Positions 8,756 through 21,882 of a stretch of 37,578 nucleotides of DNA are shown in pieces (the stretch's first letter is position 1; the number at the start of each line of letters is the position of its first letter). Source of the DNA: Acetobacter cerevisiae (GTDB lineage Bacteria > Pseudomonadota > Alphaproteobacteria > Acetobacterales > Acetobacteraceae); NCBI RefSeq assembly GCF_001580535.1, contig NZ_LHZA01000132.1, forward strand, positions 1 through 37,578, written 5' to 3'. The notes beneath the pieces are model-generated. The model worked only from the letters and a program-made list of their open reading frames with translations, did not search any database and was not told the DNA's origin. Position numbers and translations under genes: made by a program.

Positions 8756-10006
8756 TTATAACGACTTGTGAGGCTTTAAAAACCAGTCTGCAAGAGTTGT
8801 GGCAAGCCTGCGGGCCACTTCTTCCTTACTCAGGCGAGGCCAGTGCTCCACCTTATCCTGCGTGATGAGTATGACCTGATTTTCGGACCCACCCATAACA
8901 TCTGAACCTGCCCCAACATTGTTGGCAACAATCCAGTCACACCCCTTTCGCGCCAGCTTGGCGCGGGCATGGGCTTCTACCGTCTCGGTCTCAGCAGCAA
9001 AACCGATAACAAGGCGTGGGCGGGAAGGGGACGGTTCTGAAAGCTCTGCCAGAATGTCCGGGTTCGGCAGCAAGGCCAGTGGTGGGGGCAGATCATCCTT
9101 GCCCGTTTTTTTGATTTTCTGATCCTGCGCATGCGCAGGACGCCAGTCTGCAACGGCAGCCGTGCAGATGGCGGCATCAAACGCCGTGCTTCTCGCGGCC
9201 TTAAGAGCCAGATCACGCATCTGGCAGGCTGTCTCGCAAAAGGACACAGCAACCCCTGCCGGGGGACGTAAGACCGTAGGGCCGCTGATGAGAGTCACCT
9301 CAGCACCCAGATCTGCCAGAGCTTCGGCAAGCGCATAGCCCTGCTTGCCGGAAGAGCGATTGGCGAGATACCGAACAGGGTCCAGTGGTTCATGGGTCGG
9401 GCCTGCCGTTACAAGGCAAGTTTTGCCCGCCAAAGAACCGGACTGGCGACTCTGTTGGCGAAAAAACGCCAGAACAGCATCCCGCACATCGGCAGGTTCC
9501 ACCATCCGTCCGGGACCATATTCTCCGCAGGCCATCTCACCGGCAACGGGCCCGAGAAAGGTCACGCCACGTTGCCTGAGTGTTTGAATGTTGGCCTGCG
9601 TGGCGGGATGGTCCCACATCCGCACATTCATACCCGGAGCGACCATGATGGGTGTGTCCGTCGCCAGCAGCACTGTGCTGGCCAGATCATCCGCCAGACC
9701 GCCTGCCATGCGCGCAAGCAGATTGGCGGATGCAGGGCACACAACAATCAGATCAGCCGAGCGAGAAAGGGCGATATGCCCCATTTCCTGCTCGGCGGTG
9801 AGGGAAAACAGGTCCGTATGAACAGGCTGACCGCTGAGCGCCTGCAGCGTCAGCGGTGTAACAAACTGACTGCCCCCCTGTGTAAGCACACACCGCACCT
9901 GTATGCCATCAGCCCGCAGCGACCGGATAAGTTCCGGCGCTTTGAAAGCGGCGATACTTCCACTGATAATCAGCAGAACAGAGCGTGGGGTGAGGGGCGC
10001 CGTCAT
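8756..10006 (-). CDS. coaBC: Bifunctional phosphopantothenoylcysteine decarboxylase / phosphopantothenate-cysteine ligase
   Basis: CoaBC catalyses two successive steps of coenzyme A synthesis: joining cysteine to 4'-phosphopantothenate and decarboxylating the product. The N-terminal FMN-dependent CoaC domain (about 1-190) shows the active-site His in GHIAL (His77), PASANLLARMAGG, PGMN (Asn127) and the lid Cys in MACGEYGPGRM (Cys160). The C-terminal CoaB domain shows VTAGPTHEPLDPVRYLANRS, AAVADWRP and GFAAET. The 416-residue length matches the fused enzyme. The gene begins six bases after the ubiE stop and continues into dut, so it is part of the minus-strand operon. Confidence 0.96.
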   Translation of the reverse strand: MTAPLTPRSVLLIISGSIAAFKAPELIRSLRADGIQVRCVLTQGGSQFVTPLTLQALSGQPVHTDLFSLTAEQEMGHIALSRSADLIVVCPASANLLARMAGGLADDLASTVLLATDTPIMVAPGMNVRMWDHPATQANIQTLRQRGVTFLGPVAGEMACGEYGPGRMVEPADVRDAVLAFFRQQSRQSGSLAGKTCLVTAGPTHEPLDPVRYLANRSSGKQGYALAEALADLGAEVTLISGPTVLRPPAGVAVSFCETACQMRDLALKAARSTAFDAAICTAAVADWRPAHAQDQKIKKTGKDDLPPPLALLPNPDILAELSEPSPSRPRLVIGFAAETETVEAHARAKLARKGCDWIVANNVGAGSDVMGGSENQVILITQDKVEHWPRLSKEEVARRLATTLADWFLKPHKSL

Positions 10007-10012
10007 GAAGGA

Positions 10013-10798
10013 TCAGAGACGCCAGCCGGAGTGAATGGCTGCAATCCCGCCAGACAGAGACTGATAGCGCACGTGAGACAGGCCTGCCTCACGGAACATT
10101 TCTGCCAGCGTTTCCTGATCCGGGAAGGTGCGGATGCTTTCTGCCAGATACTGATAGCTTTCCCGATCACCCGCCACCATGCTGCCCATGGTCGGCAGAA
10201 CCTTGAAGGACCAGGCATCATAAATCGGCGCCAGAGCGGCAACCTGCACGCGAGAGAATTCAAGGCACATGAAACGGCCGCCGGGACGCAGGACGCGGCG
10301 CGCTTCCCGAATCACCGCATTCTTGTCGGTGCAGTTTCGCAGGCCAAACGCGATGGACACGCGGTCAACCGACATATCTTTAAGGGGAATGGCTTCAGCA
10401 TCCACCACCGCAAAGGAGAGGTCGGATACAAAACCCCGGCTCAGCGCACGGTCACGCCCGACAGAGAGCATGCTGGCGTTGATGTCGGTCATGATGGTGG
10501 GGCCGCCGCCACCCTGCAGCCAGCCAAAGCTGATGTCACCCGTGCCGCCTGCCAGATCCAGCAGGGACAGCCCGGGCTGAGGCCCGAGTTCCGTGACAAA
10601 AATACGTTTCCAGACCCGGTGAATCCCCAGAGACATCAGATCATTCATGACATCATACTTGCCCGCAACGCTGTCAAATACAGCGCGGACGAGGGGTTTC
10701 TTCTCTTCCTTCCGGACGGAACGGAAGCCGAAATCGGTTTCTTCCGCCTGCGGCGCAGCGGAAGATGAGGGGGAGGGCGCAAAGCTATTGTCGGTCAT
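10013..10798 (-). CDS. ubiE: Ubiquinone biosynthesis C-methyltransferase UbiE
   Basis: UbiE is a SAM-dependent methyltransferase that adds the ring C-methyl group in ubiquinone synthesis; ubiquinone is the electron acceptor for the membrane dehydrogenases of acetic acid bacteria. The 261-residue protein shows [18 protein letters not shown], the SAM-binding [11 protein letters not shown] (residues 80-90), and [10 protein letters not shown] further on, all typical of UbiE. A variable Ser/Ala-rich stretch of about 20 residues precedes the conserved core. It is the first gene of the five-gene minus-strand operon and diverges from mutM with only 29 bases between start codons, so its promoter must reach into mutM coding sequence. 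Confidence 0.95.
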   Translation of the reverse strand: MTDNSFAPSPSSSAAPQAEETDFGFRSVRKEEKKPLVRAVFDSVAGKYDVMNDLMSLGIHRVWKRIFVTELGPQPGLSLLDLAGGTGDISFGWLQGGGGPTIMTDINASMLSVGRDRALSRGFVSDLSFAVVDAEAIPLKDMSVDRVSIAFGLRNCTDKNAVIREARRVLRPGGRFMCLEFSRVQVAALAPIYDAWSFKVLPTMGSMVAGDRESYQYLAESIRTFPDQETLAEMFREAGLSHVRYQSLSGGIAAIHSGWRL

Positions 10799-10827
10799 GG
10801 TGTTACCCTATACCCTGCTTTGCACTC

Positions 10828-11667
10828 ATGCCGGAACTCCCTGAAGTCGAAACCGTGATGCGTGGTATGCAGATCGCTCTGCAAGGCCACAAAATCAGCG
10901 ATGTCATTCTCCGCCGCCCGGATCTGCGATGGCAGATTCCTGCCGATTTTCGTGATTCCGTTGCCGGGCAGACCGTCACAGGCTTCCGCCGCCGTGGGAA
11001 ATATATTCTCATGCGGCTGTCGAATAATCTTTCCGTCGTGCTGCATCTGGGCATGTCGGGACGCATTATTCTCGATTCTCCGGCAGCCCCCGCGCTGCAC
11101 GAACACGTCACCTTCATCACGGCGGATGGACGGCGCTGCGGGTTTGTTGACCCACGCCGCTTCGGGATGCTGGACCTCGTGCCCACCGGGCAGGAAGAGC
11201 AGTATAAATTTCTCGCCAGCATGGGGCCGGAACCGCTTGAGCCCGCGTTTACGGGGGCTGTGCTTCAGGCAGCCTTTAAGGGCCGAAAATCTCCGATCAA
11301 AACGGCGCTCCTGGACCAGAAAGTGGTCTCGGGTCTGGGCAACATTTATGTCTGCGAAGCGCTGTATCGCACGGGCACCCATCCTCAGACTGCCGCAGGC
11401 ACACTAAAACCTCAGGAAACAAAGCGGCTGGTTCAGGCCATTAAGGATGTTCTGAATGAAGCGATTGCCGCAGGTGGCTCAAGCCTGAAAGATTATGTGC
11501 GCCCGGAAGGCGGTCTGGGCTATTTTCAGCATGCCTGGCGCGTTTATGGACGCAAGGGACAACCGTGCCCGGACTGCCCCGGACCTCCCGCCTGTGCTGG
11601 GGTCGAGCAGATCACACAAGCCGGTCGCTCTACCTTTTTCTGCCCCTTACGGCAGAAAATAAGGTAA
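10828..11667 (+). CDS. mutM: Formamidopyrimidine-DNA glycosylase (Fpg/MutM)
   Basis: MutM removes 8-oxoguanine and formamidopyrimidines from DNA and nicks the abasic site. The mature enzyme must start with Pro2, and PELPEVETV follows the ATG at 10828 directly, which fixes this start although an in-frame ATG exists at 10765. No Shine-Dalgarno sequence is visible upstream. The 279-residue length is normal. The C-terminal zinc finger is odd. Cys247 and Cys250 (CPDC) and Cys272 are present, but the expected final Cys is Arg275 (CPLRQ), the loop is longer than usual, and it carries an extra Cys256. Zinc could be bound by the alternative set, or the finger may be altered. The codon change is not explained by a simple indel. 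Confidence 0.94.
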   Translation: MPELPEVETVMRGMQIALQGHKISDVILRRPDLRWQIPADFRDSVAGQTVTGFRRRGKYILMRLSNNLSVVLHLGMSGRIILDSPAAPALHEHVTFITADGRRCGFVDPRRFGMLDLVPTGQEEQYKFLASMGPEPLEPAFTGAVLQAAFKGRKSPIKTALLDQKVVSGLGNIYVCEALYRTGTHPQTAAGTLKPQETKRLVQAIKDVLNEAIAAGGSSLKDYVRPEGGLGYFQHAWRVYGRKGQPCPDCPGPPACAGVEQITQAGRSTFFCPLRQKIR

Positions 11668-11699
11668 AATTACCTCTATAATGAGGGAAGCAGCTTGAC

Positions 11700-11789
11700 T
11701 GTGGATACCGCTGTGGATTACAGCACCGCTACATCTTTGCAGCCACCCTGGCATTGCCGGGCTGCTACCATTTCTTTTGTGCTGGATAA
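11700..11789 (+). promoter_or_regulatory. Group of DnaA-box-like sequences upstream of rpsT
   Basis: TGTGGATAC (11700-11708) and TGTGGATTA (11712-11720) each differ by one base from the consensus TGTGGATAA and lie 12 bases apart in the same orientation. A weaker third copy, GCTGGATAA, is at 11781-11789. A TTGACT at 11695-11700 overlaps the first copy, so binding could also affect an rpsT promoter. The proximity to dnaA makes DnaA binding plausible, either as part of the origin or for regulation. Confidence 0.45.
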
Positions 11790-11800
11790 AATAGAAACTC

Positions 11801-12070
11801 ATGGCGAATATCGCTTCAGCGCGTAAGCGCATCCGGCAGACCGCAAAGCGGACTGCTCGTAACACAGCCCGCAAGTCTCGCATGCGCACCTTCATCAAGA
11901 AGGTCGAAACTGCAATTGCTGCTGGCAACCATGACGAAGCCCGTGAAGCTCTGCGCGTTGCTCAGCCGGAACTGCAGCGCGGCGTGATCAAAGGCGTTGT
12001 GCATGCAAACACCATTGCACGCAAAATTTCCCGCCTGTCTGCTCGTGTGAAGTCTCTGGCAACCGCCTGA
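11801..12070 (+). CDS. rpsT: 30S ribosomal protein S20
   Basis: S20 binds 16S rRNA early in assembly of the small ribosomal subunit. The 89-residue, strongly basic, Ala/Arg/Lys-rich protein begins [20 protein letters not shown], the standard S20 opening, and ends in [14 protein letters not shown]. The gene is alone between mutM and dnaA and is followed by hairpins at 12078-12153. rpsT next to dnaA is a recurrent arrangement in Alphaproteobacteria. The 133-base upstream gap contains DnaA-box-like sequences and a short inverted repeat AGGTAA-AA-TTACCT near 11662. Confidence 0.97.
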   Translation: MANIASARKRIRQTAKRTARNTARKSRMRTFIKKVETAIAAGNHDEAREALRVAQPELQRGVIKGVVHANTIARKISRLSARVKSLATA

Positions 12071-12114
12071 GACCTTCAGGCTGCATCAGCAGCCTTTAGA
12101 CACATGCGTTTTGT

Positions 12115-12153
12115 AAAGCCGAATCATCCTGGGGTGGTTCGGCTTTACTTTTG
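12115..12153 (+). terminator. Rho-independent terminator after rpsT
   Basis: AAAGCCGAA pairs with TTCGGCTTT, extended by ATCC/GGTGG pairing toward the loop, and is followed by ACTTTTG. A smaller GC-rich hairpin, AGGCTGC-ATCA-GCAGCCT, lies just before it at 12078-12095. Confidence 0.7.
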
Positions 12154-12405
12154 TGTAGCCCCCGCATGGCATGGCAGAGATGAGGGTAAGAGCACAGAGA
12201 TTTTCATTGCTCCTCCCTCGGTCGTGCTTTAATTCTGGCAGCTAGTCTCCACCCTCAGGAGAGCGTCTTTTTCGCGCTCCTGCGCCGCGTTTTATAGCGG
12301 CAGTGTAGGCCCGCCGGAAGCCCGGCTGCCTGGTGGCCGTGCAAGCGGCCCCCTTATCGAAAATCACGCGCGGCTGGCCGCGTTTATGACCGCTCGGGAG
12401 CGTAG
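12154..12405 (+). promoter_or_regulatory. dnaA upstream region
   Basis: No gene is visible here. A weak promoter-like pair, TTGCTC at 12207-12212 and TTAATT at 12229-12234, is spaced by 16 bases. Two hairpins could form in the leader: CAGGAG with CTCCTG between about 12256 and 12282, and GCCGC with GCGGC between 12284 and 12301. No good DnaA box was found in this stretch. GGGAG shortly before 12406 is the dnaA ribosome-binding site. Confidence 0.3.
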
Positions 12406-13839
12406 ATGACAATCGGAGTGGACGATGACGAAAGGGCTTTCCCCCAAGCTGAGGATGGCAAGGCGCTTGAGGAATCGTGGTTACAGATCTGTTCAAGGCT
12501 GAAAGGGGAAGTCGGGGAGGTTGAATACCGTACCTGGCTGACCAAGATTGCGCTGGGGCCTGTGGATGGTGATGAGATTACACTCCTCCTTCCCACCCGC
12601 TTTCTGCGTGACTGGGTGCGGAGCCAGTACGGCGACCGGCTGAGCGAATTGTGGAATCAGGTTCTGCCCGCCATTCGTCGGGTCGAGCTGCAGGTCGCAC
12701 GCCCTGGTGACCCGGCGGCACCGCCGCTTGCGCTCGCCACCGAGGACGCCCCTGTTGCTGCCCCCAGCATCGAAGTCGAAGAAGCCCCACGCAGCGCGCC
12801 GGAAGTGCGGAGTGACCTCATTACCACGCTGGATACCCGCTTTACGTTTGATACGTTTGTGGTGGGGAAACCCAATGAATTTGCCTATGCCTGCGCACGG
12901 CGTGTGGCCGAAAAGCCGTCCAGCGTCGGTTTCAACCCACTCTTTCTCTATGGTGGAGTAGGCCTCGGCAAAACACATCTGATGCATGCCATCGGCGCGG
13001 AACTGGTGCAGAGCGGCAATGTTTCCGTTGCCTATATGTCCGCTGAAAAGTTCATGTATCGTTTCATTGCGGCTATCCGGTCTCAATCGACCATGGAGTT
13101 CAAGGAACAGCTGCGCTCCGTGGATGTGCTGATGATTGATGATCTTCAGTTCCTGATCGGCAAAGACAACACGCAGGAAGAATTCTTCCACACCTTCAAT
13201 GCGCTGGTGGATGCCGGGCGGCAGATTGTGGTGTCGGCGGATAAATCGCCGTCTGATTTGTCCGGATTGGAAGATCGTCTGCGGACCCGGCTGGGCTGCG
13301 GTATGGTAGCTGATATTCATGCCACCACGTTTGAGCTGCGTATTTCCATTCTTGAATCCAAAGCTGCTGCGTCGGGCGTGGTCGTGCCCGGCAAAGTTCT
13401 GGAATTTCTTGCCCATAAGATCACGTCGAACGTGCGTGAGCTTGAAGGCGCTCTCAACCGCCTAATTGCGCATGCCAATCTGTTTGGTCGCCCGGTTACG
13501 CTGGAAGCCACGCAGGACGTTCTGCATGATATCCTCAAGGCGCATGATCGCCGGGTGACGATTGAGGAAATCCAGAAGCGGGTGGCCGAGCACTGGAATA
13601 TCCGCCTAACGGATATGTCCTCCGCCCGCCGTGCCCGCGCCGTCGCTCGCCCACGGCAGGTGGCGATGTATCTGGCCAAGCAGCTCACCAGCCGCTCTTT
13701 ACCCGAAATCGGCCGCAAATTTGGCAACCGTGACCATACAACCGTCATGCACGCCGTCTCGCGCGTTGCGGAGCTGATGGAGCGTGATCCCGCTTTTGCA
13801 GAGGATGTCGAACTGATGCGTCGGATGCTGGAAAGCTAG
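12406..13839 (+). CDS. dnaA: Chromosomal replication initiator protein DnaA
   Basis: DnaA binds origin boxes and opens the duplex to start replication. The 477-residue protein shows the expected domains: an N-terminal interaction domain (WLQICSRLKGEVGEVEYRTW), an acidic Pro/Ala-rich linker at about 100-135, an AAA+ domain with Walker A GGVGLGKT (about 183-190) and Walker B LMIDDLQF (about 243), and a C-terminal DNA-binding domain with RQVAMYLAKQLTSRSLPEIG and the signature GNRDHTTVMHAV (about 440). GGGAG five bases upstream supports the ATG at 12406. The gene is followed by dnaN after 143 bases on the same strand, the classic initiator-clamp order. Confidence 0.97.
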   Translation: MTIGVDDDERAFPQAEDGKALEESWLQICSRLKGEVGEVEYRTWLTKIALGPVDGDEITLLLPTRFLRDWVRSQYGDRLSELWNQVLPAIRRVELQVARPGDPAAPPLALATEDAPVAAPSIEVEEAPRSAPEVRSDLITTLDTRFTFDTFVVGKPNEFAYACARRVAEKPSSVGFNPLFLYGGVGLGKTHLMHAIGAELVQSGNVSVAYMSAEKFMYRFIAAIRSQSTMEFKEQLRSVDVLMIDDLQFLIGKDNTQEEFFHTFNALVDAGRQIVVSADKSPSDLSGLEDRLRTRLGCGMVADIHATTFELRISILESKAAASGVVVPGKVLEFLAHKITSNVRELEGALNRLIAHANLFGRPVTLEATQDVLHDILKAHDRRVTIEEIQKRVAEHWNIRLTDMSSARRARAVARPRQVAMYLAKQLTSRSLPEIGRKFGNRDHTTVMHAVSRVAELMERDPAFAEDVELMRRMLES

Positions 13840-13982
13840 ACCGACAGGTGCCTGCACTCTCACGCAGGGGAGGCAGGTACTCAAAGATTGACTGCACCGT
13901 TACTGCTGTTAGTTTTCAACAGGATAGATCCCGGCCCGCCTGAATTCCTGCGTGGGGCCGGTCATGCAGGAAAGAGGCATAG

Positions 13983-15107
13983 ATGAAGTTTTCAGCTGAG
14001 CGCGCAATACTGCTCAAAGCTTTGGCACACATCCAGAGTGTTGCTGAAAAGCGTAACACCATCCCCATTCTTGCCAACGTTCTGATTCAGGCGGCGGACG
14101 GGCGACTGAGCCTGAAAGCCACCGATATGGAAATCGAGGTGGTGGAAGAAATTCCGGCGACCATCAAGCGGGATGGTGCAACCACTGTTCCGGCGTCGGT
14201 GCTATATGAAATTGTCCGTAAACTGCCGGACAGCGTGGAAGTGGAACTGGATCAGGCGGACAGTGAAGGACCACTGCTGCTCCGTGCAGACCGCTACGCC
14301 ACGCGCCTGAACGTGCTGAGCGTTGATGATTTTCCGTCCATGGGTACGGGTGATCTGCCGTGTCACTTCAAGGTTGGGGCAGGGGTGCTGCGTTCCCTGA
14401 TCGACCGGACGCGGTTCGCAATCTCCACCGAAGAAACGCGCTATTACCTGAACGGCATCTTTTTCCATGCAGCCGACACGGATGCCGGAAAACTGCTCCG
14501 CGCCGTTGCGACCGACGGACACCGTCTGGCACGCGTGGAAACGGAACTTCCCGCAGGTGCGGAAACCATGCCGGGCGTGATTATTCCACGCAAAACGGTG
14601 GCGGAGCTGCGCAAGCTGATTGATGAAGCGCCGGAAGAAATTGAGGTTGCCCTCTCGGAAACTCGTGTGCAGTTCACGGCTGGCCCGGTCATGCTGACCT
14701 CCAAGCTGATTGACGGGACCTTCCCGGAATATGACCGCGTGATTCCGCTCAACAACAAGCGTATTCTACGGGTTGGCAAAAAAGACTTCTCAGATGCAGT
14801 GGCTCGTGTGGCAGCCATTAGTCAGGAGCGGTCTCGTCCGGTTAAACTGGCACTGGAACCCGGTCTGCTGACCCTGTCTGCTAGCAGCCCCGAACAGGGC
14901 GTCGCTACGGAAGAGCTGGACAAGACCCGGATTTCCTATGATGCAGAAGCACTGGAAATCGGCTTTCAGGCCCGTTACCTGAACGACATTACCGATCAGG
15001 TGGAAAAGGACGTTGAGTTCGCGTTTTCTGACAGCTCAGCCCCCACCATCGTCCGTGATGTCGATAGTCCCTCAGCACTGTATGTGCTGATGCCGATGCG
15101 CGTTTAA
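13983..15107 (+). CDS. dnaN: DNA polymerase III beta subunit (sliding clamp)
   Basis: DnaN forms the ring-shaped clamp that holds replicative polymerase on DNA. The 374-residue protein has the three-fold clamp architecture. It opens with MKFSAERAILLKALAHIQSV and includes RNTIPILANVLI, VSDDFPSM-like VDDFPSMG, DGHRLARVE and the C-terminal YVLMPMRV, where the last residues form part of the partner-binding cleft in the family. GAAAGAGG upstream of the ATG is a good ribosome-binding site. The 143-base gap after dnaA contains an 8-base-pair stem (GTGCCTGC at 13848 with GCAGGTAC at 13873), which lacks a T-tract and so is not a clear terminator. recF follows after 37 bases. Confidence 0.97.
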   Translation: MKFSAERAILLKALAHIQSVAEKRNTIPILANVLIQAADGRLSLKATDMEIEVVEEIPATIKRDGATTVPASVLYEIVRKLPDSVEVELDQADSEGPLLLRADRYATRLNVLSVDDFPSMGTGDLPCHFKVGAGVLRSLIDRTRFAISTEETRYYLNGIFFHAADTDAGKLLRAVATDGHRLARVETELPAGAETMPGVIIPRKTVAELRKLIDEAPEEIEVALSETRVQFTAGPVMLTSKLIDGTFPEYDRVIPLNNKRILRVGKKDFSDAVARVAAISQERSRPVKLALEPGLLTLSASSPEQGVATEELDKTRISYDAEALEIGFQARYLNDITDQVEKDVEFAFSDSSAPTIVRDVDSPSALYVLMPMRV

Positions 15108-15144
15108 GACAATAGGCGTCTTTCTGAGCCTTATCAGGTAAAAA

Positions 15145-16254
15145 GTGGCTCAGCTTCTTAAACTGACCCTTTCCGAATTTCGTAATTATGAGCGTCTGGT
15201 GTGGTCACCAGACGCTTCTCTTGTTGTGCTCACCGGCGAGAACGGGAGCGGCAAAACCAACCTGCTTGAGGCCCTTTCTCTCCTCACACCGGGGCGTGGG
15301 TTGCGAGGTGCACCTTTAGCACAACTGGGCCGCGACAACGCAGCAAGCTGGGGCATTTCCGCCCGCTTTTCCTTTGACCAGGACGTTCTGGAACTCGGCA
15401 CTGGCATGGCTGGGGCAGGAGAGTCCGCACGCCGCGTCTATCTGCTGAATGGCCAGCAGGTCCGCAATCGGGATGCGCTGGACGATACGCTCTCCGCTGT
15501 ATGGATCACGCCCCAGATGGACCGTCTCTTCAGCGAGGGCGCATCCGGCCGACGACGCTTTCTTGACCGGCTGGTCATGGCTGTCACCCCGCACCATGCG
15601 CGCGAACTGTTAGCGTATGACCGCGCTATGACGCAGCGGAACCGGTTGCTGCAAACCCGTTTTTCTGAGGCTTCATGGTTGAGCGGGCTGGAAGCCTCCA
15701 TGGCCCGCCATGGCGTGGCCGTTGCGGCTGGCCGGCGCGAGATGGTGCAACAGCTCTGCCTGTTTGCTCAGTCCAGTCTGGGCGCCTTTCCCGGTGTGAA
15801 TGTTACTTTGCTTTGTAGTGTAGCAGACCAGCTTGAACACAATCCTGCGCTGGCTGTGGAAGACTGGCTCCGTGAGCAGTTTGCGGCCAATCGGCAGCAG
15901 GACAGGGAGCGCGGGCGGGCCACCTTTGGTGTGCACCGCACAGATTTCCGGCTCTCTGACTTACAAACCGGCCTTCTGGCGGCCTCTGCCAGCACAGGCC
16001 AGCAAAAGACCCTTCTGATGGGCACAGTGCTGGCCCATGCCCGACTGGTGGAAGATTATCGTGGCATGCCGCCGGTCCTGTTGCTGGATGAGCCGCTGGT
16101 GCATCTGGACCGCAATCGACGCGGCTCTTTGCTGGAAATTGTCAAAGACTTCCGCACCACCGTGATCCTGACCGGAACTGACGAAGCACCTTTTGAGGAT
16201 TTACGGGCGCAGGCTCGATTTGTCGCACTAAAACATGGAGAATTTCTCGGATAA
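15145..16254 (+). CDS. recF: DNA replication and repair protein RecF
   Basis: RecF is an SMC-like ATPase that helps load RecA at single-strand gaps. The 369-residue protein shows Walker A GENGSGKT at residues 31-38, an ABC-type signature in STGQQKTLLMG, and Walker B VLLLDEPLVHLD at about 312-323. The motif LSEFRNYERL near the start is typical of RecF. The gene starts with GTG at 15145, preceded by AGG, and this start keeps the usual short N-terminus. It lies between dnaN and gyrB on the same strand, as in many bacteria. A perfect inverted repeat, TTTCTCG-GATAAAT-CGAGAAA, spans its stop codon at 16243-16263. Confidence 0.95.
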   Translation: MAQLLKLTLSEFRNYERLVWSPDASLVVLTGENGSGKTNLLEALSLLTPGRGLRGAPLAQLGRDNAASWGISARFSFDQDVLELGTGMAGAGESARRVYLLNGQQVRNRDALDDTLSAVWITPQMDRLFSEGASGRRRFLDRLVMAVTPHHARELLAYDRAMTQRNRLLQTRFSEASWLSGLEASMARHGVAVAAGRREMVQQLCLFAQSSLGAFPGVNVTLLCSVADQLEHNPALAVEDWLREQFAANRQQDRERGRATFGVHRTDFRLSDLQTGLLAASASTGQQKTLLMGTVLAHARLVEDYRGMPPVLLLDEPLVHLDRNRRGSLLEIVKDFRTTVILTGTDEAPFEDLRAQARFVALKHGEFLG

Positions 16255-16318
16255 ATCGAGAAACAATCCCATAAAAGAGAGCTTCCAATCTGGTCGGACT
16301 GCGCTGGCCGGAGTATAA

Positions 16319-18802
<2,484 letters not shown>

Positions 18803-18832
18803 GGCAGCAGTCTTTCATTCTTGCATTCTTTT

Positions 18833-18862
18833 ATAGGGAGCCCTACGGCTCCCTATTTTTTT
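18833..18862 (+). terminator. Rho-independent terminator after gyrB
   Basis: ATAGGGAGCC at 18833-18842 and GGCTCCCTAT at 18847-18856 form a perfect 10-base-pair stem around a CTAC loop, followed by six T residues. Confidence 0.93.
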
Positions 18863-19190
18863 ACGTTCTTCTTGCAAACGCATTTGCGATCAGAGGCGAT
18901 GGCGACTGCATGACGCTACGCCCCTCATGATAAATCATGCCTGAAACAAAAGCTGTGCCGGTACAGTGGTGACCAACCAGTGACACCCTTGAGGCCCACC
19001 ACAGAATTATAGTTCTGCAAGTCTTTGAAAATCCCACACCGACAAAAACCGATCAGGAAGAAAGGCGTGGAAAAGGAAGAAATATGGCTCCGCCTATCCA
19101 CGCGGACTATGGAAATATCTGACTGATCCGGCCACTAGACCCTGACCGTGCGCCCAATCACTCGCAGCGCCAAAATGACGCAGCCACAAC
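18863..19190. other. Gene-free gap between gyrB and kdsA terminators
   Basis: Apart from the structured element at 19042-19131, this stretch shows no convincing coding sequence. It contains a short inverted repeat CATGAT-AA-ATCATG at 18926-18939, a small stem CAGAA-TTATAG-TTCTG near 19010, and one weak DnaA-like sequence CTATCCACG at 19094-19102. I recognise no known RNA family. Confidence 0.5.
19042..19131 (-). ncRNA. Candidate structured small RNA on the minus strand
   Basis: Read on the minus strand, CCGGATCAG (19131 to 19123) can pair with CTGATCGG (19056 to 19049) with one bulged base, and the second arm is followed at once by TTTTTGT. Inside lies a second perfect 7-base-pair stem, GCGTGGA (19103 to 19097) with TCCACGC (19071 to 19065). 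The nested stems plus a terminal T-tract look like a small RNA end or an elaborate terminator. No promoter was identified, and kdsA already has its own terminator between this element and its stop codon, so simple termination of kdsA does not explain it. Confidence 0.35.
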
Positions 19191-19235
19191 AAAAAAAGAG
19201 CGGAAAGCTGGCCGCATGACCTTCTTTCCGCTCTT
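19191..19235 (-). terminator. Rho-independent terminator after kdsA
   Basis: On the minus strand AAGAGCGGAAAG (19235 to 19224) pairs with CTTTCCGCTCTT (19207 to 19196), a perfect 12-base-pair stem with a 16-base loop, followed by a run of T residues (19197 to 19191). Confidence 0.9.
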
Positions 19236-19276
19236 CAAACGCGACAGCTGCCGAGCTGGCAACTCGTGAGTAGGTA

Positions 19277-21882
<2,606 letters not shown>

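Noticed and set aside
9392..10768. Open frame of 458 codons on the plus strand across coaBC and ubiE
   Set aside because: It is antisense to two well-supported genes and its translation is rich in His, Arg and Gln without domain structure.
10765..10827. Upstream in-frame ATG for mutM
   Set aside because: Fpg catalysis needs Pro2 at the mature N-terminus, and PELPEVE follows the ATG at 10828 directly.
12493..13416. Open frame of 307 codons antisense to dnaA
   Set aside because: It is a shadow of DnaA, whose Walker and DNA-binding motifs establish the real frame.
19094..19102. DnaA-like box CTATCCACG in the gyrB-kdsA gap
   Set aside because: It has two mismatches, stands alone, and overlaps the inner stem of the structured element, which explains the sequence better.
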